A stretch of 64,000 bases of DNA, from NCBI GenBank assembly GCA_015680905.1, contig CM027377.1, positions 54,643,501 to 54,707,500 on the forward strand, in the 5' to 3' direction. Position numbers and translations under genes: made by a program. This DNA comes from Coptis chinensis. Taxonomy: Eukaryota > Streptophyta > Magnoliopsida > Ranunculales > Ranunculaceae. Shown in pieces: positions 46,142 through 57,359 of this stretch. How positions within the stretch are numbered: the stretch's first letter is position 1; each line of letters opens with the position of its first letter. The notes below the pieces were generated by a model, which saw only the letters and a program-made list of their open reading frames with translations, did not search any database and had not been told where the DNA came from.

Positions 46142-46268
46142 TCACTGTTGTATTTCTGCGTTTCCTTGTTGTCTTTTATTTTATTTTACGGTTCTTAGTA
46201 GGATATCTCATCCTATTTTGTAATTATCTTTTATATAGTTTATATATATATTAATCGTTTACCTCTTC

Positions 46269-46285
46269 AAAAAAAAAAAAAAAAA
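46269..46285 (+). other. Poly(A) tail of the LINE
   Basis: Seventeen A residues after CTCTTC; it marks the 3' end of the reverse-transcribed RNA. The bases after it (GATTTGATTATGATC) are the candidate right half of a target-site duplication. Confidence 0.8.
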
Positions 46286-46309
46286 GATTTGATTATGATC
46301 TATAGAGCT

Positions 46310-46600
46310 GTGACTGACGTGTTAGGGGGTAACCCAGAACTTCCATTTCTGGATAATAAGTTCTGGGATGTTCCCTTCCACATTGCAGATGTGGCGGAGT
46401 ATTAGCTCCAATACCAGCTCAAAAAGTATTGTTGTTTGATGAGGTGATTTTGCGCCAATTGATATTTAAAATTAGAACCTGCTGCTCCCTGAAATATAAG
46501 TTTGGTAATATCAGATTTATTCCACACTCAGGTCTTTAATACCCAACCCTCCGTCACCTGTTGTCGGCTGATTCTATGAGCTTTCCCTTGTGCGTTCCTG
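46310..46600 (-). pseudogene. Fragment of the older minus-strand LINE
   Basis: A minus-strand frame from about 46555 reads GLGIKDLSVWNKSDITKLIF (first residue partly out of frame), YQLAQNHLIKQQYFLSWYWS further on. This is the segment between RT and zf-RVT in plant LINEs (GGLGIKDLxxWNxALLxKLIW, then SWYWR). It is cut off at the poly(A) end of the younger LINE and would continue at about 39.0 kb on the other side of it. Confidence 0.6.
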
Positions 46601-47390
46601 ACCAAAGACTGAAAGATTGTGCAAATTTTGTTATTCTACTTGACAATTTCCTTCGGCAATAAGATTACTTTGCTAGAACGTACTTGTTTACTAGTCACTG
46701 CAGAATATTATCAATTGATATTTACTAGTCACTTGACAAAACTCTAGCTGTCCATGAAGTATCAGAGGAGCTGTGAACGATGTCCCTTTAGTCCCTAGAA
46801 AAAATGAACCCAGTGGCTTGTCCTTTGACCATGATATAATGCAAATTCATGAGATCATGTGCAACAACCAGCAAGCACCAAACCTCATCTTTTTAGCATT
46901 TTAGTTGAATGCACCACTTTTTAGGTAAGTATCTAGTCAGTGGATTTGTGATCGTGTGCAATGGGTGACGAGGATTGTTTTTGCAACTTACTTTAAGTGT
47001 TTGGATTCACTGTTCACCTTCAAGTACACTTTCGGCTTTCGGCTGTAGTTACAAACGTATTTGAATCCAATCTGCGAGTGCCTAACTGAATTCGAAATAG
47101 TAAATAATACTAACATCATGCACGTTCTACACACGTATTCACAATGCAGACGTGAAATCACAAATTTATAATTGGCAAATAACATACATCAACTAAAACT
47201 ATCCACACACACCTAAAAAAAATCCAATGCTGAGCTGCTCAGTTCATGCAAAATTAGTACATTTATTTTTTTTATCATTCAGATTCTGAAAGAAATATAG
47301 AGTACATGGAAGGACAACAAGAAAACAAATCTTTCCCCTAACATAGAGCTGTTCAAAAACTTTATTCCACAATAGCCATCAGATAGGTAT
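46601..47390. other. No gene recognised
   Basis: AT-rich, no ORF with a known domain. Confidence 0.45.
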
Positions 47391-47572
47391 ATTCCTTTGT
47401 CTGCACGCTCCTTGATTCTCTTCTCAACCTCAGGTCTAAAATGTTTGATAAGACATTGCACCGGCCAAGTAGCAACACGTCTCATGCTCAAATGGTGTGC
47501 TCTTCAATTTGCTTAGTAACTTCTTCAAGCATGTCAATCTCCTCCAGTTTTGCATTCTCGACCTTCAATCTT
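47391..47572 (-). pseudogene. C-terminal fragment of the complex I 51-kDa subunit gene
   Basis: The 51-kDa (NDUFV1) subunit of mitochondrial NADH:ubiquinone oxidoreductase carries the FMN and NADH sites; plants encode it in the nucleus. The minus strand here gives NAKLEEIDMLEEVTKQIEE then HTI, two stops where CALGD is expected, then ATWPVQCLIKHFRPEVEKRI and KERADK. This is the conserved C-terminus of the protein ([20 protein letters not shown] and GLIRHFRPELE in intact copies). The iron-sulfur-cluster and flavin-binding parts are not in the window. Only about 60 codons are left, so it is a relic brought here by duplication or capture. A 37-bp tandem repeat begins exactly at its upstream edge. 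Confidence 0.78.
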
Positions 47573-47639
47573 TAAACTTCAATTCCTCAAAAAAACACTA
47601 AACAATCTTTAAACTTCAATTCCTCAAAAAAACACTAAA
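47566..47639. repeat. Tandem repeat, two 37-bp copies
   Basis: CAATCTTTAAACTTCAATTC...CACTAAA at 47566-47602 is repeated perfectly at 47603-47639. The first copy overlaps the edge of the complex I gene fragment. Confidence 0.9.
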
Positions 47640-47789
47640 CGAAAGTAGAAAAACAACAAAAAAGAATGCTCTGAATACATAATACAAAACAACACAACAA
47701 CAACATCGTTCAATAGTTTAGATGTGAAATCATGAACTTTACATTGATACTTTAAAACTTAGATTAAACATAGGTTGTACAGAGTTATA

Positions 47790-48215
47790 TGCGCAGCTAG
47801 GGGGCGGGCAAATTCCAGCATACTTATTATCCCATTTAGCTACATTATGAGCGTTATGATTACATTTATGTGGAATCCAAAAAAAACTCTAAACCGGTTG
47901 TAAAGTCACTTGGAAAACACTCTTTAAAAGCTTTTTTAAATCATATTACAATGCTCTTCTAATCTCCATGTCAGACTATTATCCCTTACTGCAAAAGCCT
48001 TCGTGAGCTATTGGTTGTTACCTATTACCATTGTGTTGGGTGTATGTAAACTATTTGCTAACACTACTGCTAATTCTCCCCCCTTACACTCTGGTTGCAT
48101 AGCAGCTAGAAGTCGTCCATCATGTCTCTTACATAAGGTTGTAGCTGCTCCACTATTTGTACCTATATCATAAGCACCATCAAAATATATTGTACAACAG
48201 TCCAAAACCATCTTC
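47790..48215 (-). pseudogene. RNase H-like (RVT_3) remnant
   Basis: Minus strand: IYFDGAYDIGTNSGAATTLC and KRHDGRLLAAM (48185-48100), ELAVVLANSL, then after a stop and frame changes NSLTWRLEEHCNMI and finally WIPHKCNHNAHNVAKWDNKY and AGICPPP (47880-47800). FDGAY with a GA after it, ELAVV and CNxxAHxxAKW are the landmark blocks of the plant RNase H-like domain, in the right order. It may derive from a LINE or from a host gene of the same domain family. The domain is complete in outline but broken. Confidence 0.62.
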
Positions 48216-48462
48216 ATTACTAAGTATAATGGCAATCAAACTAACAGTAGAAGATGACACAATAATCATCCTAATTAAATCAAGTAAAGTATTATAATAT
48301 ATGTGCCCAGTATATATGCAGTTCAGTTAGTAACACTAATTGTTAGTTGGGTATGGGAGCTGAAACTTATCTTATGGGTGAATGTTGTACCACAGGGCGT
48401 ATGTACTACTTATCAAGAGTTATCAGGCTGGAACTATTTATCGGATAATTTAACAGGTGTAT

Positions 48463-48836
48463 ATAGGATTCAATAGGTAGGTAACTCTTAAATAATATAT
48501 AGTATTTGCATTGTACAAGGAGGTGTTGGAGGTACACTTACAGTGTAGGAGCACATGTCCAAAAAAAGACAAGTTGATCATCCATAGCCATCATGTCCCC
48601 TCTTAGCAAGGTGTGCATTGCCCACAACGACTATCATGCTTGTAAAAATAAGAAAAACTTGCAATTGCATCCACAACGTATATCGACTTGTCCTACATAT
48701 CAAAAGTGGTTGCCACGAAGTTGTGAATTCCAATCTATCATATTCGATAATAGGTAGCTCTGCACATAGGATTCAATACGTAGGTAACTCTTAAATAATA
48801 TAGTATTTACATTTTATACAGGGATGTTGGAGGTAC
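48463..48836. repeat. Pair of 70-bp direct repeats, about 300 bp apart
   Basis: ATAGGATTCAATAGGTAGGT...GTTGGAGGTAC at 48463-48536 and the similar ATAGGATTCAATACGTAGGT...GTTGGAGGTAC at 48766-48836. No coding content between them. Confidence 0.75.
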
Positions 48837-48849
48837 CATAAAATAGATT

Positions 48850-51800
48850 AGAAAAAAAATAAAAGAAAGAAAGAAAATAGAATATAATAAAGTTTTGGTT
48901 GTTCGATCGATATTATCTACAATAATGCATACGTGGTAACTTCGCATGCTTAGACACTCCTCACTTAAGTCCCACCAACTATGCATAGAGAATGAGGAAA
49001 AGGTTAATAATAAATGAACATATATATTTTTTTCTTATGGATCAAACACAATATAAAGTGTAAACAAAGAAGAAAAATTATTTCTCGCGTCACTAAAGGA
49101 AAATGAACCGAAAATATGAAAATTGTCATAAATATAAAGCTTCTCCAAATTTACAAAGACAACCACTTATTTGCAATTAATGTCCTCGTCATTTATATTC
49201 TCAAAAAATTTGTAAGAATTTAATTGTGAACTGTTGCTCTAAGATGAAAGAGATAAGTGCTATTTCAATTCCTTATAGGTTGTAGAGATCGCGTTAAGAA
49301 TATAGAAGGCCAATTACTTGACTAAATAAATTGCCAAAACAAATCGACTAAAGTACGATATACAAAACACAAATAGGATTGGACAGAAAAAACCCACTGC
49401 AAAATTAAAAGACAAAATCACAGAATAAACGATCAAACAATGATAAAAATATTAAATTAGGTCTTGCTCGAAATAACATGCAACTTGTTATGTTGACATT
49501 ATAGCCTTCCAAAAACAGTTTAAGAAAAACGGGATTGGCAAGTATACATGTAGTGATTCTTCGAATATACAAATAACCAGACATGCACAAAAGTACCTCT
49601 GATATTAGAAATTGTATTGGCACCCGATTGAAAAAATAAAAGCAAATGAACATGATGGAAAAAAGCATGATTATTTATACTGAGGTCGAAACTCAAAAAA
49701 CAATGAACTGAATTCAGTTTCTAACATAAACAAAGGAGAAAACCATACCTCTGCAAGCTTGCAGGATGGAGTCCAATCGATTCTGCTGCAACAAACCCAA
49801 AGCTAAACATAATTCAAAACACCCATTCTTTCTTCAAAGTTTATTAATGCAAAGAATCGGAATGAAACTAATAGCTAAAAAAAAAGGCTATTCCATCTAA
49901 GGCATAACATGAACCGAGGGCTTGCATTAATTCAATTTATTTTGAAGAGGCGGTTATACTATACAAACATAGGGTTCACCTTTCTTTCATTTAATTTTTT
50001 CACTTCATTTATTTTTTCTATATAATGTTCTAATCTATCTTTTGACGATTAAATAAACAATAGATAGTTTACCAAAGCCAAAGAGAGAAGGGAACCGAAG
50101 GGTACTGCTTACCATAATTCTTTTATTGATCACCGTCATCTCGAACATCAATCGACCAGAAAACCTTTGCTATTATATAGTCGTTGGCTCTCTTTCATAA
50201 GATTCGTGTAGTTATGGCCTTCATATAAAATCTCTTTGATAATGTGGGTTTTGAATGAAGTTGGGTAATTATTAAATGGGTTTTGAGTGTGATGATGTCG
50301 AAGATATTGAACGGTGTCGGAAACGATTGAGAAGAGGACGGAACCGTGACAAAAGTCGTCTAATATAGTAAGATGTAGTGCACTAATACTTGTTTCAGCA
50401 TGTTAATCGCTTACCAACAAAAGTCGTCTACCCAACGAGCTCCCCTCTTTTTCTAGTTTACTGTATAAACGGTATGGTAAAAAAAGTTGGCTGCATATAC
50501 GGTATGGTCAAAAAGTGGAGCTTATACATGCAAACTACTGATGATTTTTCTTTGATGGTTTTTCTCCTTTTCATTCATGTTTAAGTGACAAACATCGATG
50601 GATTCCAAAGAATGTTTGAGGAGAAAAAGTCCGAACAGAAGTTCTTGCACTGACTTTTCTTCTGAAAACTCTCCTGCTCTCGGTAACTCAATATCACTTT
50701 GTTTGTTGTAGTGGGCTTAATGGAATGATGACAATTAAGTCATGCATATAACGCACACGCCCATAAGGTTATAATCTAATAATCCTATTACAAGATGCAG
50801 GCTAACTGGTTGATGAAACTTCAAGGTGCTAAAATGCAGTTCACCAGGAACGCTTGTTGACTTGTTGTGTGCCTTTTTCATAAGCAGCAATGATCTCTAT
50901 ATTTTTCATCTCAATTTCGTTCATGTCACTGATTCACAAATATACGCTGTACTCACATTAAGCCGGAACCTTCTTTCTCTCTCGCACTATCAACCACCAC
51001 GGCTGCCTTCCCTTTTCCTCTCCTACATTTCATTTTTACGTTTGCATCTTGTATCTTGTCAAGGATTGTATATTTGTATCTCTTTAGGCCTAAGGTCGTT
51101 CAAATCTCCAACGTTACTTTTCTTTGGATACATTACCCATCATGGGCCTAAGTCTTGGACTGATAAATGGTGTGGGCACAAACAGTTGTATCCAAATCTC
51201 AAATGATGATTGATACAGCCTATCGGCTTATTTTAAATGTCTGATGTGGAAACTGAATTATGAATGATTGTACATTTGCTCTATAACTCAGTGTTGGATT
51301 GGATGCCTTGATTTTATCGGACAAGATATCAATGGGACAACCATTGGAACCTGATCTTCTTAGACCTTTTCTCGGGGACTCCTCGGGACTACAATTAGCT
51401 GTGTGTATGTGCTGAAAACTACATAAAATACAGTGGAAGCTACCATCAATTAGCGTTGCTGGATGTTTTTATTTTGCTACTAAGCTTAATATTCATTGTC
51501 TTGAAATACCAATGGATTTACTACAAGTAACAGTTGACGAGCATGGAGCAGATGAGTTCGATCATCAGGCAATGGGCTGAGAAACTTGTCATAAATCAAG
51601 AGGAGGAAAATTTGATCATCAGAGGCACCCAGTGGACGTTTTTGTCGCTCTGTTTTTGGTTGTTACAAGATATTGTATAGCACTAGAAAAATTCATATTT
51701 GATGATGTAATTGACAGATCAACTTTTTGATAAATTATCAACAAAACTCACATGCCAACCTGCCCATGTGTGGTGCCACACCATTAACTAAATTTATAAC

Positions 51801-52110
51801 TAAGCAATCTTTGCGCACTAGCTTAAAGCCTTCATTATTGTTCTATTTCTGTTGATCGACTTACCAACAACAATGAAAACTAATTCTCCCATTTCTACAT
51901 AGTTTGGTAAGCGCTAATATATATATAACTATAATTACCATAACATAGGATTTCGACATTTTAACTAAGAATGTGAGGGAAAAAATTTCGAAGAAAAAGT
52001 CATAATGAGAAGTGGGGTAAAAGCAGGGGTAGAAACGTAACTTGAGAAGTTATAGTTCTGAAAAAGGTAAGTAGGAGAGTGGAAGTACCTAAAATCTCGC
52101 TGGTTAGTTC
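48850..52110. other. Intergenic sequence left of the WEB gene
   Basis: AT-rich, many short ORFs, none with a recognisable domain. An ATG at 50598 opens a short Ser-rich frame that ends at CTCTCG followed by GTAACTC, a possible splice donor, but no following exon was found. The ORF at 50826-51206 (+) has no known domain. Stretches around 51240-51700 have the look of untranslated or decayed gene sequence. Confidence 0.35.
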
Positions 52111-52111
52111 C

Positions 52112-52158
52112 AGAGAGAGAGAGAGAGAGACCAACTGAAACTGAAACTGAAACTGAAA
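52112..52158 (+). repeat. GA and CTGAAA microsatellites in the leader of the WEB gene
   Basis: A GA run at 52112-52130 is followed by four CTGAAA units at 52135-52158. GA tracts are common in plant promoters and 5' UTRs, where they bind BBR/BPC factors; here the tract lies 190-230 bases ahead of the start codon, in the presumed core promoter or leader. Confidence 0.7.
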
Positions 52159-52345
52159 CATATTAATAAAGTGAAGTGTTTTATTTTCTTTTTCTCTGTT
52201 TCTGTCGTTTAAGAAAAAATAAAATCCAAGAAAGATCTATCTCACTAGCTACAATGTTGCCATTTTAGTATCTATCTCCTTAAAACACATACACACACTC
52301 TGTCTGTCTCTTGGCATCCTTGTTTTTGTAAGCAGCCTAGTAACC

Positions 52346-55300
52346 ATGCTTTCTTCAAAGACCAAGTAAGTTTAATGCTTTACAGTCTATAGATCTGATT
52401 TTGGTTTTCTTGGTTATTTTCTCATCATGGGTATGTGTCATTTGTTGTTATGTTCTTCTTGATTGGTTACTTAAGATCTGCGTTGAATGCTTTGGTTGGT
52501 GTTCTTTATTTCTTTTATAGCTTTAGTTTAGTATGTATCAACTGTATGATCCTTGATCTTGGGCTTAATATGTATTATGGACTATTGGACTTGGTATGTT
52601 GCTGTTTGCATGGTCATATTTTGTTGATTTGATCTAAATTTTTCTCAAGTTTCATGCAATGATGTGATTTGGTTTTACCTGCACTTTGTTTTGTGGATAA
52701 TGGGGAATGATCTGATATTGTAATGATGATATTGCGCAGAACTGGTTTATCTGAAGCCATACCTAACAAAATTACCCCAGCAACTCCTAGGGGTACTAAA
52801 TTAGGGAAGGGAGCAACTAAATCCAATCCTGATACGCCTACGCCTCAGCAGAATTCACGCCTTTCGATTGATCGATCCCCACGCTCGGGTGATTCAAAGC
52901 CCACTGTTGATCGTAGATCCCCAAGATCAGTTGTTACATCTGATGTAAGTTGTTGAAAATAATAGTTAGAATCCTGATACTTTATTAGTCTTACATTGTC
53001 TAATTTTTGTGTATGCTTTTGTACATTTATGTTTTGTGTAGAAAACGCAACCTCGCAGTGTGAAAGGATCAGATCTGCAGGCGCAGTTGAGTCAGGTTCA
53101 GGAGGAACTTAAGAACTTGAAAGATCAGTTAGCTTCTGTGGAGAAAGAGAAGGCTCAGGCTCTTGAGGAGTTGAAGGCCGCGAAGAAATTAGCTGAGGAG
53201 GCTACTGCAAAGATTGGGGAAGCTTTAGTTTCTCAAAAGCGAGCGGAGGAGACTACCGAGATTGAGAAGTTCCGGGCTGATGAATTGGAACTGGCAGGAG
53301 TAGAGGCAGCTCAAAAGAGGGAAGAGGAATGGCAGAAAGAAATCAATGCTGTCCGATTCCAACATGCTGCCGATGTGGCAGCCCTTCTGTCTACTACTGA
53401 GGAGCTCGAGCGAGTGAAACATGAGATGGCCATGACGAGTGATGCAAAGAATCAAGCATTAAGCCATGCTGATGATGCGACCAAGATTGCAGAAATTCAT
53501 GCTGAGAAAGTGGAATTGCTATCTGCGGAGTTGTGTCGTGTGAAGACCTTACTTGATTCCAATGTTGAGTTAAAGTCCAATGAGAGCGCTGAATTGATGA
53601 AAGAGCTGAACACCGAGGTGAAATTTCTAAAAGAAGAACTTGAGAAAGCTAAAGCTGCCGAAACAAGGACCACAGAAGCAGAAGCTTTGATTCAACATCT
53701 AAAACAAGAAGTTGAGAAAGCCAATGCTGCCGAAACAAAGTCGACTGAAGCAGAAGCTATGATAAACCAACTAAAGCAAGAACTGGACGAAGCAAAATCT
53801 ACCGAAACGAAGATTGCTGAAGCAGAAACTTTGATTGAAAAACTAAAAGAAGAACTCAAGAAAGCTAAAGCGACCGAAAGAAAGATAGCTGAGGCAGAAA
53901 CTTCAATCGAACAACTAAAACAAGAACTTGAGAATGCTAAAATTACCGAAATAAAACTGACTGAAGCAGAAACTATGAATGAACAGCTTAAAGTTGAGGT
54001 TATTAATGCTAAGAAAGCAGAATCAGATGCATTTAAGCTGGTTGAGGAATGGAAGATGAAGGCAAAGCAGTTTGAGAATCACGCCCATGAAGCTAATCAG
54101 TTAGAGAGATCTGCATCAGAGTCTTTGACTACTTTGATGGAGCAGTTAGAGGGAAAGAGTGGCTTATTGCAGGAAACAGAGGCAGAGGTTGCATCTCTTA
54201 GAGCAAAGGTGGAATCCTTAGAGATATCAGTAGAGAGACAGAGAAGGGATCTTGAAAACTCAAAGGAGAATTTTGATACTGCCAAACAAGAGGCATTGGA
54301 GAAATCAAGAATGGTTGGATCACTGACTTCTGAGCTTGAGATTGTCAAAGTGGAAATGGTGCAAGCTTTGAACAATGAAAAACTTGCAGCTTCAAGTGTT
54401 CAAAGCCTGTTAGAGGAGAAGAGCAAGATCATAAATGAGCTGGAATCATCTAGAAATGAAGAAGAGAAAAGTAAGAAGGCAATGGAGAGTTTAGCATCAG
54501 CTTTACATGAAGTGTCCTCAGAAGTGAGAGAAGCTAAGGAAGAAGTTCTGTCCACTCAAATTGAGCTTGAAAATTCTAAGTCTCAACTTGAAGATCTTAA
54601 GCTTGTTTTTGAAGCAACAAATGTAAAGTATGAAGCCTTGCTTGATGAGGCAAAACACGAGATCAATCTCCTTCGAGATGATATTCAACAATCCAAGCTT
54701 GAAAGTGAGAGTTCCAAGACCATGTGGGATAGAAAGGAGCTCAACTTCATGAGTTCTATAAAGAAATCCGAAGAAGAATTCTCTTTCCTCAAAAGAGAAT
54801 CAGATAGATTAAGTACTTTACTCGAAGAAGCACAGAAAGAAGCCCTTCTTGCAAAGAAGGAAGGTTTGGGTCTGCAGGATACTATAAAAGGAGCTGAATG
54901 TGAGGTTCTATTACTGAAAGGAATTGTTGAGGAGGTTAAAAGTGAGAGTATGGTACTGAAGGAGAGGATATTAGACAAAGAGAACGAATTGCAGAGTATC
55001 ACCCAAGAGAACGAGGAAATCCGTTCAAGGGAAGCCACTGCTCTTGAGAAAGTCACAGAGTTGGAGAAGCTCCTTCAGGAAGCTTTGGCCAAGAAGGAGA
55101 GTGAGGAAAATGGGGAGCTATCAGGCAGTGAAAAAGATTATGATATGCTCCCTAATGTGGTTGAGTTTTCAGAGGAGAATGGAGTCGGAAGGGATGATTC
55201 GAAACCCACTGTGGGAATTTCATCTCAGCAAGTTGATGAACCCGAACCAGCTGACAAACATCTCTCGGAGGATGTGGTGAAGGCTTCTGATTCAAAGGTG

Positions 55301-55609
55301 GAGAATGGAAATTGCAAAGAAGGTGGAGACTCAACAGTGCAGGTGGTGGAAGCTAAGATGTGGGAGTCATGTAAGATTGGAGAAAGAGACTTGTTGCCTG
55401 AAAAGGAGCCCGAGCCAGAATTATTTGAAGGGGAAGTCGACTCGAAGGCAGATGATGACAGCTTTGATAAACTAAATGGGTTGTCTTCATCCGAAAACAT
55501 TGAAAACGGTGGGTCTTCTCCTACAAAGCAACATTCCCAGAAGAAAAAAAAACCATTGCTTCACAAGTTCGGAAGCTTATTGAAGAAGGGAAGCACGAAA
55601 AACAAGTAG
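52346..55609 (+). CDS. WEB-family coiled-coil protein (three exons)
   Basis: WEB proteins such as WEB1 and PMI2 act in blue-light chloroplast movement; this one resembles the larger, poorly studied members (At3g02930/At5g16730 type). Exons 52346-52365, 52740-52944 and 53042-55609, with donors GTAAGT and GTAAGT and acceptors GCGCAG and GTGTAG, give 930 residues in one frame. The start MLSSKTKTGLSE is split by intron 1 inside a Lys codon. Residues 1-85 are Ser/Pro/Arg-rich and basic with repeated SPRS. A long coiled coil follows (about 87-760, starting LQAQLSQVQEELKNLKDQL). Residues 278-397 are five tandem 24-residue units. The tail (about 770-905) is acidic and unstructured, and the end is basic, KPLLHKFGSLLKKG, typical of this subgroup. 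Chloroplast or cytoplasmic location cannot be decided from sequence. The frame is intact and codon use is even throughout. Confidence 0.92.
52366..52739 (+). other. Intron 1 of the WEB gene
   Basis: 374 bp, GTAAGT...GCGCAG, T-rich. It splits the seventh codon (AA|A). The ORF at 52435-52632 lies inside the intron and is not a gene. Confidence 0.85.
52945..53041 (+). other. Intron 2 of the WEB gene
   Basis: 97 bp, GTAAGT...GTGTAG, in phase 0 between an Asp and a Lys codon. Confidence 0.88.
53648..54007 (+). repeat. Five tandem 72-bp coding repeats in the WEB gene
   Basis: Units start at 53648, 53720, 53792, 53864 and 53936, each exactly 72 bp and 24 codons. Consensus of a unit: AKxxExKxxEAExxIxxLKQELEx. 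The next 15 bases (GCTAAGAAAGCAGAA) begin a sixth unit that is not continued. Units differ at many third positions, so the array is not a recent slip. Twenty-four is three heptads plus three residues, so each unit introduces a stammer into the coiled coil. Confidence 0.92.
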
Positions 55610-57339
55610 GACTAACTCTTCTCATTGTGCTTTGTGGAGCAGCATGATCTGGCTTAGGCCCAATGCAGGCAGGTTTTCCTCGAACTATATTGAGCTAAAA
55701 GGTTTGTTTTCTGATTATTGCTCAAGAATTCAACGACAGTGGAAGTATGATGGAGGTTCTATATTACATAGATTGTGATATGATATTCTGGTATAATTAC
55801 CCCTCTCTGGGAAGTGTTGTGTATCTCAAAGTTTTTCTTTCTTGTTTCATGTTTCATGGAGTGATTTCTTTTCTATAGGTGTATTTTTGCATGTAAAAGT
55901 TGAAGCAGATAATGTCATTGAAATGGGATTTCTCAAGTATTGTTATGAAACAGAATTACCGTACTCTTCACTCTTTAGATTTCTGTTACCTGTATGGCTG
56001 TGCACTATTGAAAAATTCCTTTACTAGTGTTTGTCATTATTACGATTGTTTGCAGTGCCTTGTTTGATTAAAAGGAACAACTTAGAAGGAAAAAAATTAT
56101 ATACACCCACAAGCAGTGATGCAAGTCATGCAATGCAACCTTAACCTTCCCAATAATGATTAGTGAGCATAACACTACTATAACAAGAGGCTATCAGTTC
56201 ACAATGAGTTTTTGATTGAACAGAAGAAAAGGAAGTGTTAGTAGTAGGGTTTTTTCTTCGGGTTGGTCAGTAAAACGCCAATTAACCACTGTGGAGATAT
56301 TTGCATAGAGGCATGGGGAGTGTGTAGAATGATAACTGTCTAGTTTTTTATTTTTGATTGGCAAGTTTGTTTTAAATGAGATCAGTAACCCAAAAATTTT
56401 ACCGACTTTGCCAGTCGGCACCTGCCTAGTTTAGCCTTAAAAGCTTAAAAGTTTGATTTTCAAAGCACTGGAAGTAGGAAGGTAAATGTCCATTATCGGA
56501 TAGTGCTAAGCTGAGCTTTAAATGCTTGATTTTGCAAAAACTAGAAGTGGGAAGATAAATTTCCATTATCGAGTGGGGCATGTTTATGTTGGATTTTTTA
56601 TATTTTTTATACATTGAATGGCTGTTCTCAATCAGATCCATAAAACTCAGATCTGATCGTTTTCAATCAATCATGCAAAAGCAATGCATGCTCCCTCTAT
56701 GCTTTAGCATGAGAAGTATGGGTCCACTTGGACGGATATGCGATTGCTGAGACTGGACTGGCATTCGAGGGCTTTGTCTCCATAGTCCATACAGACATAC
56801 TGAAAGTACTTTAAAGTAAAAAAGTAGGAAGAACAATTGTTTGATGGAATCTTTTCTTAATTCTTTTGTACAGTACACTACTAACACTACCACACAGAGA
56901 AAAATCCCACGGATATTGACTTTTATTTGGACGCATTTACAGCATCATCAACGCATTTTCATTTTTCATTTCCAATGTGACAACGCATTTTCATTTTTCA
57001 TTTCCAATGTGACAGTTGACAATTTATTTAGCAATTTGCATCACCAACGCGTTGTCAAAACATCGTTTTTTTTAACAATTGTCAAATCTGGAACCAAAAT
57101 TGTGAAGAATATAGAAATGTCTCGCACGGGATAACTTGACCCATCTAAGAGTGGGACGGGACTACTTTTGCCGTCCAGCATTTTTTTGTTTTTTTTTAAT
57201 AAAAAATTCAAACGGTTCAATTTTGTACCATTGGAATTAACGGCTATATTTAGTTCCGTTGGACTGGGTTTATATATATTGCATATTTGTTTAGCTCATT
57301 TTTCACCAATTCACTTCATCTTCTTCTTTCTTCTTTTAT
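55610..57339. other. 3' region of the WEB gene and intergenic sequence
   Basis: The first 300-450 bases are probably the 3' UTR. Two small duplications: a roughly 80-bp imperfect one around 56440-56575 (TTGATTTTCAAAGCACTGGA against TTGATTTTGCAAAAACTAGA) and a perfect 32-bp one at 56951-57014. No gene recognised. Confidence 0.45.
56951..57014. repeat. Perfect 32-bp tandem duplication
   Basis: ACGCATTTTCATTTTTCATT...GTGACA at 56951-56982 and again at 56983-57014. Confidence 0.9.
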
Positions 57340-57359
57340 TCTTCACCAAAATCACAAAA

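Larger units (their letters stand above)
39608..46285 (+). mobile_element. Nearly full-length L1-type LINE
   Basis: A non-LTR retrotransposon in the order ORF1, endonuclease, reverse transcriptase, zf-RVT, ending in ATCGTTTACCTCTTC and 17 A residues (46269-46285). It has no RNase H domain after zf-RVT. The body carries several stops and frameshifts, so it can no longer move by itself. It interrupts an older LINE in the opposite orientation, pieces of which lie at 46310-46600 and 38735-39005. A target-site duplication was not identified. Confidence 0.85.

Noticed and set aside
50826..51206. 126-residue + ORF
   Set aside because: No recognisable domain; hydrophobic and Leu/Ser-rich, probably chance or decayed sequence.
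53225..55500. Antisense ORFs within the WEB gene
   Set aside because: Ser/Leu-rich mirror images of a Glu/Lys-rich coiled coil.
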